DNA of 64,000 nucleotides from Scandinavium sp036495715 (GTDB taxonomy: Bacteria; Pseudomonadota; Gammaproteobacteria; Enterobacterales; Enterobacteriaceae): assembly GCA_036495715.1 (NCBI GenBank), contig DASXML010000071.1, positions 280,925 to 344,924 of the forward strand. Reading direction: 5' to 3'. The position numbers were made by a program, and so were the translations under genes. Every line of letters starts with the position of its first letter. The stretch's first letter is position 1. Under the pieces are notes generated by a model. The model worked only from the letters and a program-made list of their open reading frames with translations. It was not told where the DNA came from and did no database searches. Of this stretch, positions 42,571 through 51,989 are shown in pieces.

Positions 42571-43329
42571 ATGGATCACGCAATATATACCGCGATGGGC
42601 GCGGCCAGCCAGACGATGGAATTACAAGGTGTCACGGCGAGCAACCTCGCCAACACCTCAACGCCGGGCTTTCGCGCACAGCTGACTGCACTGCGTGCGG
42701 TGCCGGTCAATGGCGAAACCTACGCTACGCGTACGCTGGTGGCCGCTTCCACGCCGGGCGCCGACATGACGCCTGGTCAGCTTGACTACACCGCCCGTCC
42801 ACTGGACGTGGCGTTGCAGCAGGATGGCTGGCTGGCGGTGCAGAACCCGGATGGCACGGAAGGTTACACCCGTAACGGCAACATCCAGGTGACGCCTGCG
42901 GGTCAGTTGACCATTCAGGGAAATCCGGTGCTGGGCGACGGTGGCGGTGCGGTCACGGTGCCGGAAGGGTCTGACGTCACTATCGCGTCTGACGGTACGA
43001 TTTCAGCGCTCAATCCGGGTGACCCAGCGAACACCATTTCACCCGTTGGCAAACTGAAACTGGTGAAGGCGGCGGATAACGAAGTGACGCGCGGTGATGA
43101 TGGCATGTTCCGTCTGACGCCAGCGGCGCAGGCGACCCGTGGCGCGGTGCTGCAATCCGATCCTTCCATCCGTCTACAGTCCGGCGTGCTGGAAGGCAGT
43201 AACGTGAAACCGGTGGCGGCGATGGCTGAAATGATTGCCAGCTCCCGACGTTTTGAAATGCAGATGAAGGTCATCAGTAGCGTTGACGATAACGCGCAGA
43301 AGGCCAACCAGTTGCTATCAATGAGCTAA
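42571..43329 (+). CDS. flgF: Flagellar proximal rod protein FlgF
   Basis: A 252-residue rod subunit (E. coli 251). It begins MDHAIYTAMGAASQTMELQG with VTASNLANTSTPGFRAQLTA, and the C-terminal motif is EMIASSRRFEMQMKVISSVD. The family's FlgE/F/G-like central domain is present (ALQQDGWLAVQNPDGTEGYT). It is in the flgBCDEFGHIJ operon, 141 bases before flgG, the widest gap in the operon. Confidence 0.97.
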   Translation: MDHAIYTAMGAASQTMELQGVTASNLANTSTPGFRAQLTALRAVPVNGETYATRTLVAASTPGADMTPGQLDYTARPLDVALQQDGWLAVQNPDGTEGYTRNGNIQVTPAGQLTIQGNPVLGDGGGAVTVPEGSDVTIASDGTISALNPGDPANTISPVGKLKLVKAADNEVTRGDDGMFRLTPAAQATRGAVLQSDPSIRLQSGVLEGSNVKPVAAMAEMIASSRRFEMQMKVISSVDDNAQKANQLLSMS

Positions 43330-43470
43330 TCTCCCTGCATCGTTCAGGCCGCAGGGGTGTTGGCTGCATTCATTCACCCCGGCTGCATAGTTTGTCTATG
43401 CGCCCGGGGATTCATGAACTTGCCGCCTACCTGCGACCAGAACGATTTAGGGAGATACAGGAATAAACAC

Positions 43471-44253
43471 ATGATCAGTTCATTATGGATTGCCAAAACC
43501 GGCCTCGACGCCCAGCAAACCAACATGGACGTTATCGCCAACAACCTGGCGAACGTCAGTACTAACGGTTTCAAACGTCAGCGTGCGGTGTTTGAAGATT
43601 TGCTTTACCAGACCATTCGTCAGCCGGGCGCGCAGTCGTCAGAGCAGACCACGCTGCCATCCGGTTTGCAGATTGGTACCGGTGTGCGTCCGGTGGCAAC
43701 CGAACGTATTCACACACAGGGCAACTTGTCCCAGACCGACAACAGCAAAGACGTCGCGATTAAAGGCGAGGGCTTCTTCCAGGTCCTGCTGCCGGACGGC
43801 ACGTCGGCTTATACCCGTGACGGTTCGTTCCAGGTCGATCAGAACGGTCAGTTAGTGACGGCGGGTGGTTTTCAGGTTCAGCCTGCGATCACCCTTCCTG
43901 CTAACACCCTGAGCGTCACTATCGGGCGTGACGGCGTGGTGAGCGTCACGCAGCAAGGGCAAACCAACCCGGTGCAGGTCGGCCAGTTGAACCTGACCAC
44001 CTTTATGAATAACGCGGGCCTCGAGAGTATTGGTGAGAACCTGTACACCGAAACGCAGGCTTCGGGTGCGCCAAACGACAGCACGCCTGGCCTTAACGGC
44101 GCGGGCCTGCTGTATCAGGGTTATGTTGAAACCTCTAACGTCAACGTGGCGGAAGAGCTGGTCAACATGATTCAGGTGCAGCGTGCGTATGAGATCAACA
44201 GCAAGGCGGTGTCGACCACCGACCAGATGCTGCAGAAACTCACCCAGCTGTAA
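43471..44253 (+). CDS. flgG: Flagellar distal rod protein FlgG
   Basis: A 260-residue distal rod subunit, the same length as E. coli FlgG. The start MISSLWIAKTGLDAQQTNMD with GGGAGATAC upstream fixes 43471; the frame is open for 38 codons upstream without family support. The axial motif VIANNLANVSTNGFKRQRAV and the C-terminal LVNMIQVQRAYEINSKAVST are intact. It forms the drive shaft that crosses the periplasm. Confidence 0.98.
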   Translation: MISSLWIAKTGLDAQQTNMDVIANNLANVSTNGFKRQRAVFEDLLYQTIRQPGAQSSEQTTLPSGLQIGTGVRPVATERIHTQGNLSQTDNSKDVAIKGEGFFQVLLPDGTSAYTRDGSFQVDQNGQLVTAGGFQVQPAITLPANTLSVTIGRDGVVSVTQQGQTNPVQVGQLNLTTFMNNAGLESIGENLYTETQASGAPNDSTPGLNGAGLLYQGYVETSNVNVAEELVNMIQVQRAYEINSKAVSTTDQMLQKLTQL

Positions 44254-44309
44254 GACGTAACCGGTGCAGATTTCCTGCACCGGATTTTTGGATTCAGAAG
44301 ATAAAAGCA

Positions 44310-45008
44310 ATGCAAAAAACCTCAGCGTTTCGTTATCCGCTTCTTGTGGCTCTGGCGCTGTCTCAGGCCGGATGCGCGTTGATCCCTTCTAAACCGTTGG
44401 TGGAAGGGGCAACAACTGCACAACCTGTACCAGGCCCGGTACCGGTGGTGAATGGTTCGATTTTCCAGAGCGCGCAGCCGATTAACTACGGCTATCAGCC
44501 GCTGTTTGAAGACCGTCGTCCGCGCAATATTGGCGATACGCTGACCATCCAGCTGCAAGAAAACGTCAGCGCGTCTAAGAGCTCGTCGGCGAATGCCAGC
44601 CGTGATGGCAAAACCAATTTCGGCTTCGGCACCGTGCCGCGCTATCTCGAAGGCCTGTTTGGCAATGCGCGCGCCGATGTGGATGCCTCTGGCGGCAACT
44701 CCTTTAACGGTAAAGGCGGGGCCAATGCCAGCAACACCTTCAGCGGTACGCTGACGGTAACTGTCGATCAGGTACTGGCGAACGGCAACCTGCACGTGGT
44801 GGGCGAGAAACAAATCGCCATTAACCAGGGCACGGAATTTATCCGTTTCTCTGGCGTCGTGAACCCGCGCACCATCAGCGGCACCAACACCGTGCCGTCA
44901 ACCCAGGTGGCTGATGCCCGCATTGAATACGTCGGTAACGGCTACATCAATGAAGCGCAGAACATGGGCTGGCTGCAGCGTTTCTTCCTTAACCTATCGC
45001 CGATGTAA
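44310..45008 (+). CDS. flgH: Flagellar L-ring lipoprotein FlgH
   Basis: A 232-residue outer-membrane lipoprotein, the same length as E. coli FlgH. The signal peptide ends at the lipobox SQAGC (Cys22). Conserved segments include PLFEDRRPRNIGDTLTIQLQ and the C-terminus AQNMGWLQRFFLNLSPM. It forms the L-ring bushing in the outer membrane with FlgI below. A short hairpin region (GGTGCAG...CTGCACC) follows flgG upstream but lacks a strong T-run. Confidence 0.98.
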   Translation: MQKTSAFRYPLLVALALSQAGCALIPSKPLVEGATTAQPVPGPVPVVNGSIFQSAQPINYGYQPLFEDRRPRNIGDTLTIQLQENVSASKSSSANASRDGKTNFGFGTVPRYLEGLFGNARADVDASGGNSFNGKGGANASNTFSGTLTVTVDQVLANGNLHVVGEKQIAINQGTEFIRFSGVVNPRTISGTNTVPSTQVADARIEYVGNGYINEAQNMGWLQRFFLNLSPM

Positions 45009-45019
45009 CGAGGTGGATT

Positions 45020-46117
45020 ATGTTTAAATTTTTGGTTGGCATTGCTCTGGTCCTGGTGGCGGGTTTCGCTCAGGCCGATCGCATTCGCGACCTCACCAGC
45101 GTACAGGGCGTGCGGCAGAACTCATTGATCGGCTACGGCCTGGTTGTCGGCCTTGATGGCACCGGTGACCAGACCACCCAGACGCCGTTCACTACGCAAA
45201 GCTTAAACAACATGCTTTCACAGCTTGGCATTACGGTCCCTGCGGGCACTAACATGCAGCTGAAAAACGTGGCGGCGGTCATGGTGACCGGCCAGCTTCC
45301 CGCGTTTGGCCGTCAAGGACAGACTATCGATGTGGTCGTGTCCTCAATGGGTAACGCCAAAAGCCTGCGCGGCGGCACGCTGTTGATGACGCCGTTAAAA
45401 GGCGTCGACAGCCAGATTTATGCACTGGCGCAGGGCAACATTTTGGTCGGCGGCGCAGGGGCTTCCGCCGGCGGTAGCAGCGTGACGGTGAACCAGCTGA
45501 ACGGCGGGCGTATTACCGGCGGGGCCACCATTGAGCGGGAATTGCCAACCCAGTTCGGCGCGGGCAACACCATTAACCTGCAATTAAATGAAGACGATTT
45601 CGGGATGGCGCAGCAGATTGCTGACACCATCAACCGCCGCGGTGGTTACGGCAACGCGACTGCGCTGGATGCGCGTACTGTGCAAATTAATGCCTCAAGC
45701 GGCGGCAGTAATCAGGTGCGCATGCTGGCGGATATTCAAAATCTGGAAGTCAACGTCACGCCGCAGGATGCGAAAGTGATCATCAACTCACGTACCGGGT
45801 CGGTGGTGATGAACCGCGAAGTGACGCTGGATAACTGTGCCGTGGCGCAGGGCAATCTGTCGGTCACGGTGAACCGTTCGGCACAGGTGAGCCAGCCGGA
45901 TACGCCGTTTGGCGGTGGTTCGACGGTAGTTACACCGCAGACACAAATCGACCTGCGTCAGAGCGGCGGCGCCATTCAGAGCATTCGTTCCAGTGCCAGC
46001 CTGAACAATGTTGTGCGTGCACTTAACGCGCTGGGGGCTTCACCGCTGGAGCTGATGTCAATTCTCCAGTCGATGCAAACCGCAGGCTGCCTGCGTGCCA
46101 AAGTGGAAATTATCTGA
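45020..46117 (+). CDS. flgI: Flagellar P-ring protein FlgI
   Basis: A 365-residue periplasmic ring protein, the same length as E. coli FlgI. The signal peptide ends GFAQA, then DRIRDLTSVQGVRQNSLIGY. The two conserved cysteines (LDNCAVAQGN and QTAGCLRAKVEII) form the structural disulfide. It assembles around the rod in the peptidoglycan layer with help from FlgA. Its stop overlaps the flgJ start by 1 base (TGATG). Confidence 0.98.
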   Translation: MFKFLVGIALVLVAGFAQADRIRDLTSVQGVRQNSLIGYGLVVGLDGTGDQTTQTPFTTQSLNNMLSQLGITVPAGTNMQLKNVAAVMVTGQLPAFGRQGQTIDVVVSSMGNAKSLRGGTLLMTPLKGVDSQIYALAQGNILVGGAGASAGGSSVTVNQLNGGRITGGATIERELPTQFGAGNTINLQLNEDDFGMAQQIADTINRRGGYGNATALDARTVQINASSGGSNQVRMLADIQNLEVNVTPQDAKVIINSRTGSVVMNREVTLDNCAVAQGNLSVTVNRSAQVSQPDTPFGGGSTVVTPQTQIDLRQSGGAIQSIRSSASLNNVVRALNALGASPLELMSILQSMQTAGCLRAKVEII

Positions 46118-47073
46118 TGCTGGGCGACAGCAAGCTATTGACGAGCGCGGCCTGGGACGCGCAGTCGCTAAGTGAACTGAAAATGAAAGCCGGAAAAGAT
46201 CCACAGGCGAACTTAAAGCCTGTGGCCCGGCAAGTCGAAGGCATGTTCGTGCAGATGATGCTGAAAAGCATGCGCGATGCGTTGCCCAAAGACGGCATGT
46301 TCAGCAGCGACCAGACGCGCCTCTACACCAGTATGTACGATCAGCAAATTGCCCAACAAATGACGGCGGGCAAAGGGCTGGGGCTGGCAGATGCGATGGT
46401 CAAACAGATGGCTGCGGCACAGGGCGGGCCAAAAGACACGCCTGCCCAGGTGCCGCTTAAATTTGACCTCGAAACCGTTACCCGCTATCAGAACTCCGCG
46501 CTGACGCAGATGGTGCGCAAGGCGATGCCAAAAGCGCCAACGGCCACGGATGCCGTCTCAGAAGTGCCTGGCGACAGCAGCGATTTCCTGGCGCAGCTTT
46601 CGCTGCCTGCCAAACTCGCCAGTGAACAAAGCGGTATTCCGCATCACCTGATCCTCGCGCAGGCGGCGCTGGAGTCCGGTTGGGGTCAGCGACAAATTCG
46701 TCGTGAAAACGGCGAGCCGAGCTTTAACCTGTTCGGCGTGAAAGCCTCGTCTGACTGGAAAGGCAAAGTCGCGGAAATCACCACCACCGAGTTCGAAAAC
46801 GGCGAAATGAAAAAGGTGAAAGCCAAGTTCCGCGTTTACGGTTCTTATCTTGAGGCGCTGTCAGATTATGTCGGTCTGTTAACCCGTAACCCGCGCTATG
46901 CCGCCGTGACCACGGCTGCCACACCAGAGCAGGGCGCTCAGGCGTTACAAAAAGCAGGTTATGCGACAGACCCGAACTACGCCCGTAAACTAACCGGCAT
47001 GATCCAACAGCTGAAATCGATGGGTGAGAAGGTGGGTAAGGCTTACGGCAACGATATCGAAAATCTGTTCTGA
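46117..47073 (+). CDS. flgJ: Rod cap and peptidoglycan hydrolase FlgJ
   Basis: A 318-residue bifunctional protein (E. coli 313). The N-terminal half (about 1-150) is the rod-scaffolding domain (VARQVEGMFVQMMLKSMRDA). The C-terminal half is the glucosaminidase domain with the catalytic Glu in LAQAALESGWGQRQIRRENG and SFNLFGVKASSDWKGKVAEI. It opens the peptidoglycan for rod growth. It is translationally coupled to flgI and is the last gene of the class 2 operon. Confidence 0.98.
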   Translation: MLGDSKLLTSAAWDAQSLSELKMKAGKDPQANLKPVARQVEGMFVQMMLKSMRDALPKDGMFSSDQTRLYTSMYDQQIAQQMTAGKGLGLADAMVKQMAAAQGGPKDTPAQVPLKFDLETVTRYQNSALTQMVRKAMPKAPTATDAVSEVPGDSSDFLAQLSLPAKLASEQSGIPHHLILAQAALESGWGQRQIRRENGEPSFNLFGVKASSDWKGKVAEITTTEFENGEMKKVKAKFRVYGSYLEALSDYVGLLTRNPRYAAVTTAATPEQGAQALQKAGYATDPNYARKLTGMIQQLKSMGEKVGKAYGNDIENLF

Positions 47074-47079
47074 AACGCC

Positions 47080-47106
47080 TCAAGTTCAGCGCAACGTTGC
47101 CGATAA
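47080..47106 (+). promoter_or_regulatory. Sigma-28 (FliA) promoter of flgKL
   Basis: TCAAGTTC at 47080 and GCCGATAA at 47099 have the FliA spacing (15 bases between TCAA and the -10 core), about 40 bases before flgK. It allows class 3 expression of the hook-filament junction genes in addition to readthrough from flgJ. Confidence 0.88.
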
Positions 47107-47147
47107 TCTTGGTCAGGACTCGTGTCTAAAAGAATAAAGGAACCTCC

Positions 47148-48791
47148 ATGTCCAGTTTAATGAATAGCGCAATGAGTGGGCTCGGTGCAGCTCAGGCGGC
47201 ACTGAACACCGTCAGTAATAACATTGCCAGTTATAACGTGTCCGGCTATACCCGCCAGACGACGGTTCTGTCTGCGGCGAACAGCACGCTGGGTGCGGGC
47301 GGTTGGGTGGGCAATGGAGTAACGGTCTCCAGCGTACAGCGCGAGTACAACGCTTTTATCACCAATCAGCTGAATGCAGCACAAAATCAGAGCAGCGGCC
47401 TGACCACGCGTTATCAGCAGATGTCGAAAATCGACGATCTGATGTCTGACACTACCAACTCGATTTCAGCCACCTTGCAGGACTTTTACTCGAGCCTGCA
47501 AACGCTGGTGAGCAACGCGGAAGATCCTGCGGCTCGCCAGGCGGTATTGGGCAAATCGCAGGGCCTGGTTAACCAGTTCAAAACCACCGATCAGTATCTG
47601 CGTGACCAGGACAAACAGGTCAACGGCGCGATTGCTTCGACCGTTTCGCAGATCAACAACTACTCGCAGCAGATTGCGACACTCAACGATAAAATTTCTA
47701 AGCTGACCGGCGTCGGTGCAGGCGCATCGCCTAACGACCTGCTCGATCAGCGTGACCAGCTTGTCAGCCAGTTAAACCAACTGGTGGGTGTGGAAGTGAA
47801 CGTCCAGGACGGTAGCACTTACAACATCACCATGGCGAATGGTTATAACCTGGTGCAAGGCAGTTCCTCGCACCAATTGGCGGCGGTGCCGAGCAGTGCG
47901 GATCCTTCGCGCACTACGGTGGCGTATGTCGACAGTGTTGCCGGTAATATTGAAATCCCGGAAAAACTGCTGACCACTGGTTCGCTGGGTGGCTTGCTGA
48001 CGTTCCGTTCTCAGGATCTTGACCAGACGCGTAACAGCCTGAACCAGATGGCGCTGGCGTTTGCTGATGCATTCAATACGCAGAACAAAGCGGGTATTGA
48101 TGCCAACGGAAATGCCGGTACCGATTTCTTCACCTTCGGCTCACCGTCGGTACTGAATAACACTAAAAATACCGGCAGTGCGAGCCTCGGCGCGACAATT
48201 ACCGACAGCACTCAGGTGCAGGCGACCGATTATAAGGTGAGCTTTGACGGTTCAAACTGGCAAGTCACGCGGATGTCGGACAACACCAAAGTGTCACCAA
48301 CGGTGGAAAGTGACGGCAGCCTGAGTTTCGATGGGCTGAACGTTAGTGTGAGCGGCACTGCGAATAAGAACGACAGCTTCACCGTTAAGCCAGTCGCCAA
48401 TGCCATCGTTAACATGAGCGTCGCGCTGACCGATGCCAGCCAGATTGCGATGGGTATTAACGACGCTGAAACCGGCGAGAGTGATAACCGTAACGGTCAG
48501 GCACTGCTGGATCTGCAAAACAGTAAACTGGTGGGTGGCAACAAAACCGTCAACGATGCTTACGCTTCACTGGTGAGCGACGTGGGGAACAAAACCTCAA
48601 CGCTGGAAACCAGCAGCACCACGCAGGGCAACGTAGTGACACAGTTGACTAAACAGCAGCAGTCAATTTCCGGCGTTAACCTCGATGAAGAATATGGCAA
48701 CCTGCAACTGTACCAACAGTACTACCTGGCCAATGCCCAGGTCATGCAAACCGCCAGCACGCTTTTCGATGCGCTGATCAATATTCGCTAA
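47148..48791 (+). CDS. flgK: Hook-filament junction protein 1 (HAP1) FlgK
   Basis: A 547-residue junction protein, the same length as E. coli FlgK. The N-terminus MSSLMNSAMSGLGAAQAALN leads into VSNNIASYNVSGYTRQTTVL, the family's axial motif. The C-terminal helix is EEYGNLQLYQQYYLANAQVM. FlgN is its export chaperone. It sits between hook and FlgL. A sigma-28 promoter precedes it and flgL follows by 13 bases. Confidence 0.98.
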   Translation: MSSLMNSAMSGLGAAQAALNTVSNNIASYNVSGYTRQTTVLSAANSTLGAGGWVGNGVTVSSVQREYNAFITNQLNAAQNQSSGLTTRYQQMSKIDDLMSDTTNSISATLQDFYSSLQTLVSNAEDPAARQAVLGKSQGLVNQFKTTDQYLRDQDKQVNGAIASTVSQINNYSQQIATLNDKISKLTGVGAGASPNDLLDQRDQLVSQLNQLVGVEVNVQDGSTYNITMANGYNLVQGSSSHQLAAVPSSADPSRTTVAYVDSVAGNIEIPEKLLTTGSLGGLLTFRSQDLDQTRNSLNQMALAFADAFNTQNKAGIDANGNAGTDFFTFGSPSVLNNTKNTGSASLGATITDSTQVQATDYKVSFDGSNWQVTRMSDNTKVSPTVESDGSLSFDGLNVSVSGTANKNDSFTVKPVANAIVNMSVALTDASQIAMGINDAETGESDNRNGQALLDLQNSKLVGGNKTVNDAYASLVSDVGNKTSTLETSSTTQGNVVTQLTKQQQSISGVNLDEEYGNLQLYQQYYLANAQVMQTASTLFDALINIR

Positions 48792-48804
48792 GGAGATCTG
48801 ACTG

Positions 48805-49758
48805 ATGCGTATTAGTACCTTAATGATGTACCAGCAGACCATGGGCGGGATAAGCAACTCTCAGTCAAAATGGCTGCAATACGGTGAGCAGATGTCCACC
48901 GGGCTGCGTGTGAACCGCCCCTCGGATGACCCGATTGCCGCATCACAGGCGGTTGTACTGTCTCAGGCCCAGTCGCAGACCAGTCAATATGCGTCTGCGC
49001 GTACCTTTGCAACGCAGCGTATTTCGCAGGAAGAAAATACGCTGTCGTCGGTGACGACGGCGATTCAGTCCGCGCAGGAAAAAATCGTTTATGCCGGAAA
49101 CGGAACGTTAAGTGACGATGACCGCGCATCGTTGGCGACTGATTTACAGGGCATTCGCGACCAGTTGATGAACCTCGCGAATAGTCAGGATGGTAACGGG
49201 CGCTATATGTTTGCCGGTTACAAGACCGATAGCGCGCCGTTTGACAGCACGACTGGCGGCTATTCAGGCGGAACGACCAACGTGCAACAGCAGGTCGATT
49301 CTTCCCGTTCGATGGTTATTGGTCACACCGGCGATAAGATTTTTGACACCATCACCACCAACGCGGTGAAAGAACCGGATGGCACGCCGTCTGAAACCAA
49401 TCTGTTTGCAATGCTGGATTCGGCTATTGCGTCACTGAAAACGCCGGTGGCAGGTGATGATACTGCTCAGGCGACAGCACAGGCTGTGATTGATAAAACG
49501 AACCGTGGCTTACGTAACTCATTAAACAACGTGTTGACCGTGCGCGCAGAAGTGGGTACTCAGCTCAATGAACTGGATAAACTCGATGCGTTGGGCGATG
49601 ACCGTCAGCTCAGCCAGACCCAGCAAATGAGTGACCTGGTGAACGTGGACTGGAACTCGACTATTTCGAACTACACCATGCAACAGGCTGCGCTTCAGGC
49701 TTCTTATAAAGCGTTCAGCGATATGCAAGGTATGTCGCTGTTCCAGTTGAATAAATAA
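48805..49758 (+). CDS. flgL: Hook-filament junction protein 3 (HAP3) FlgL
   Basis: A 317-residue junction protein, the same length as E. coli FlgL. It begins MRISTLMMYQQTMGGISNSQ, includes GLRVNRPSDDPIAASQAVVL as in flagellin-like proteins, and ends YKAFSDMQGMSLFQLNK. It joins FlgK to the flagellin filament. AAGGAGATCTG gives a strong ribosome site. It is the last core gene recognised; a terminator follows and then mobile DNA. Confidence 0.98.
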   Translation: MRISTLMMYQQTMGGISNSQSKWLQYGEQMSTGLRVNRPSDDPIAASQAVVLSQAQSQTSQYASARTFATQRISQEENTLSSVTTAIQSAQEKIVYAGNGTLSDDDRASLATDLQGIRDQLMNLANSQDGNGRYMFAGYKTDSAPFDSTTGGYSGGTTNVQQQVDSSRSMVIGHTGDKIFDTITTNAVKEPDGTPSETNLFAMLDSAIASLKTPVAGDDTAQATAQAVIDKTNRGLRNSLNNVLTVRAEVGTQLNELDKLDALGDDRQLSQTQQMSDLVNVDWNSTISNYTMQQAALQASYKAFSDMQGMSLFQLNK

Positions 49759-49805
49759 GTCTTACCGTTTTAGAACATGTTTTGAAACTGACCATGTTCT
49801 CTGTC

Positions 49806-49838
49806 CCCGCGCCACTCACCCCGGCGCGGGCTTTTTTT
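49806..49838 (+). terminator. Intrinsic terminator of flgKL
   Basis: CCCGCGCC / GGCGCGGG stem, 9-base loop and T7, 48 bases after the flgL stop. Confidence 0.92.
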
Positions 49839-49840
49839 AG

Positions 49841-50108
49841 TGTTGTGGGCAGCCGTACCGCGCGGGCGGGGTACGGCTGGCGGAATGACGAGGTGCCGAC
49901 AATACCGGTGCCTTTGGTGCCATCCTCAGCGCGATATTATCCCGCGCGATTAGGTTAATTTCTCAACCGGTTGCGCCAAGTCCTACCCCAGTTTTTAGGT
50001 ACTCGTTCACTGTTTTTAGAATAAAAACCGCCGGGAGGCTAACACCTATCACTTAAGATGTTTTGAGTGAACGGGATACTGTTTTTTTGAGATACGAACG
50101 GTCCTCTT
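49841..50108. other. Junction between flagellar core and IS patchwork
   Basis: No gene is seen. A GC-rich hairpin (AGCCGTACC...GGTACGGCT, about 49852-49878) follows the flgL terminator. From about 49970 the sequence becomes AT-rich and looks like worn IS flank. In E. coli the rne gene would begin to appear on the minus strand here; nothing like the Rne C-terminus is visible. Confidence 0.5.
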
Positions 50109-50226
50109 TTAGGGCCATTTTCTCTTTTCTGGCAGGATAAACTGCGTCACATGCTCCCGCATTTTCTTCAGCTTCGTCGGGATTGTCCCCGCTTTACTCA
50201 GTGAGCACCCGATGAGTTCATCCTGA
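50109..50226 (-). pseudogene. Transposase C-terminus remnant, IS4-like
   Basis: The minus strand reads IQDELIGCSLSKAGTIPTKL then MREHVTQFILPEKRKWP and stops. The 'R-E-x-x-x-x-F-I-L-P-E-[RK]-R' ending is typical of IS4-family transposase C-termini. Nothing upstream of this piece continues the protein, so it is a short relic. The family assignment is tentative. Confidence 0.4.
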
Positions 50227-50234
50227 ATCAGTCA

Positions 50235-50410
50235 TTCAGGACACCTCGAAATCCTGTTAATGTCAAAACAGTGAACGTGAGGTAATCGATGCTCAAAATT
50301 CGTCGGACTAAACGCATATTTTCCCCGGAGTTCACCGTAGCGTTTATTACGCTCAGGTGAAGCGTCCCGTTGATGTGCAAAGAATTGAATTACGAAGCCG
50401 GGTAAGAACA
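50235..50410 (-). repeat. Mosaic repeat, copy A
   Basis: About 175 bp (minus strand) that recurs in the opposite orientation at 54187-54368 with few differences and, in its first 75 bp, again at 63092-63165. Shared words include CCCGGCTTCGTAATTCAATT and GGATTTCGAGGTGTCCTGAA. It is not a recognised IS end. In copy A it is fused in frame to a truncated IS3-type orfA. Confidence 0.7.
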
Positions 50411-50588
50411 TTTCACGCTCTGACGAAGTCATTTGCTGCTGCTGTTTGCTGCGCCAGGCATAAAGCTGTGATTCATACAGGCTGAGTTGACGGGCGGCGG
50501 CGGTCATACCGATGCGTTGGGCTTCATCGCGGAATTCAGGCGTGTGTTGTTTGCGGGGCTTCTTGGTGGTTGATACGGGTTTTGTCAT
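50411..50588 (-). pseudogene. Truncated IS3-family orfA
   Basis: The minus strand begins MTKPVSTTKKPRKQHTPEFR, the typical OrfA start of an IS3-family group close to ISEhe3, followed by MTAAARQLSLYESQLYAWRS (helix-turn-helix). Compared with that family a few residues are missing after EFRDEA, and the leucine-zipper half is absent: after SSEREM the frame runs into repeat copy A. OrfB does not follow. It is a dead fragment whose IS end lies at 50622-50651. Confidence 0.75.
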
Positions 50589-50621
50589 GAGTCACCTCTG
50601 GTTGAGAGTTTACTCACTTAG

Positions 50622-50651
50622 CCCCGTGTCCACTATTCGCGGGTAGGATCA
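50622..50651 (-). mobile_element. Left inverted repeat of the IS3-type fragment
   Basis: On the minus strand it starts TGATCCTACCCGCGAATAGT, 63 bases before the orfA ATG. A closely similar end (TGATCCTACCCACGTAATGT) is at 53709, bounding the cargo genes between them. Confidence 0.75.
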
Positions 50652-51348
50652 GTTACATATGGCAGTCGGCGCATGTGTATTGGTTGGGAATATATTGCCA
50701 GAGGAATATGAACGCTGACTGCAGTGATGTACCTGAATCCGTGCCTGTTTTAGTTGAAGCATCTGACTCGTAGAAAGAACTGCTTCTATCGTTCTGTTAC
50801 GTTTCGCGAAAAAGGCATGAGCATTCATATCGAAAAATATCTGTTCTATTAAATGGATGGGACACTGTTTTTTTTGGAAAAAATCTTATTTTTCTCTCGC
50901 CGAGAAAAATCCCATATCATACTGATGATAAACTTGTTACCTTTTTAAATGACGAGGAATTAAGTATAAGAGTCGTAAAATTCAATATCATTGTGATTGT
51001 ACTGAGTAGTATTTATTATTGTCATTGGCACAAACAACTGACCTATGTCCACAGAGTTTAATGGTCGGTGAATGCTCTAGCAACAGTTGTTTATTCGGGC
51101 CAAGCTACTTAAATATACTGCACAGTAAGACTCGGAGGACGAAATTCATGAGAGTCTGGAAAGGTAAGAATCACGTCAGATGATAATGGATTATTATGAA
51201 GAAAATAAATAAGAACGGGTGTGGCGGTGAAACCCATGAGGGAAATTAGTGCATAAGTAATGTCACAAAAAATAATGAGTCCATTATTTTAATTCATCAC
51301 TCAAATTTAGTCGATTATTTTAGCTGCACAAATGGAAAAGTTGGTAAT
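50652..51348. other. AT-rich leader region of the IS-bounded cargo
   Basis: No protein gene of usual size. Two tiny reading frames with start signals are visible: 51148-51183 (11 codons, MRVWKGKNHVR, preceded by GGAGG) and 51196-51249 (17 codons, MKKINKNGCGGETHEGN). They lie 100-200 bases before the methyltransferase gene and could be leader peptides. The base composition is clearly more AT-rich than the flagellar genes. Confidence 0.5.
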
Positions 51349-51927
51349 ATGTTGCCCGTTGAAAAGAAAACATTAATAAATAAAGTTATTTCTATACAAA
51401 ATCAAATGTATTACTTATGGAGCTTTATTGTTTCGCCACGCACAATGGGTACATTAACACCATCATCATCCTGGTTATGTAATACGATGTTGAGCCAGAT
51501 TGATTGGAGTAAGTCATTAGAAGTGGCTGAATTCGGTTCGGCAGATGGAGTGCTCACACGACGCATTCTCAGTAGGATGCGTGCGGATGCAAAGCTTGAA
51601 GCCTTTGAAATACAACCATTGTTTGTACGTAAGCTAACACAAATCGAGGATCACCGTTTAGAGGTGAAAGCTCATTCAGCCGAGCACATGCGCAATCATT
51701 ATAATGCGGTGTTCTCTAGTCTACCATTATTGTCAATGCCGACCCGCACCAGTATCAGGATACTGCGCACAACCCAAAAACAGCTAAAAGAAAAAGATGG
51801 GGTTCTCATTTTGTTTCAGTACAGTCATTTTTCAGAAAAACTTCTGTCACGTTATTTCACATGGCATAAAGTACGGGTCATGAAAAATTTCCCTCCAGCA
51901 CTGGTATATATATGTAAGCCTTTATAA
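51349..51927 (+). CDS. PmtA-like SAM-dependent methyltransferase
   Basis: A 192-residue Rossmann-fold methyltransferase. Motif I is VAEFGSADGVLTRRIL (residues 59-74); the preceding SPRTMGTLTPSSSWLCNTML follows the 'P-R-x-x-G-x-x-x-P-S-S' pattern of phospholipid N-methyltransferase/rRNA-dimethylase-like proteins. EAFEIQPLFVRKL supplies the acidic residue that binds the ribose, and FSSLPLLSMP replaces the usual NLPY-type catalytic motif. There is no membrane segment. The closest functional guess is a PmtA-type lipid or small-substrate methyltransferase; the substrate is unknown. The ribosome site is weak and the base composition is AT-rich, which suggests transfer. Confidence 0.65.
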   Translation: MLPVEKKTLINKVISIQNQMYYLWSFIVSPRTMGTLTPSSSWLCNTMLSQIDWSKSLEVAEFGSADGVLTRRILSRMRADAKLEAFEIQPLFVRKLTQIEDHRLEVKAHSAEHMRNHYNAVFSSLPLLSMPTRTSIRILRTTQKQLKEKDGVLILFQYSHFSEKLLSRYFTWHKVRVMKNFPPALVYICKPL

Positions 51928-51989
51928 TACATGCTGACTGAAAGTGAGGTTGAGTGTCGATTGATTAATATTTAATCTGAGGTCATGCT

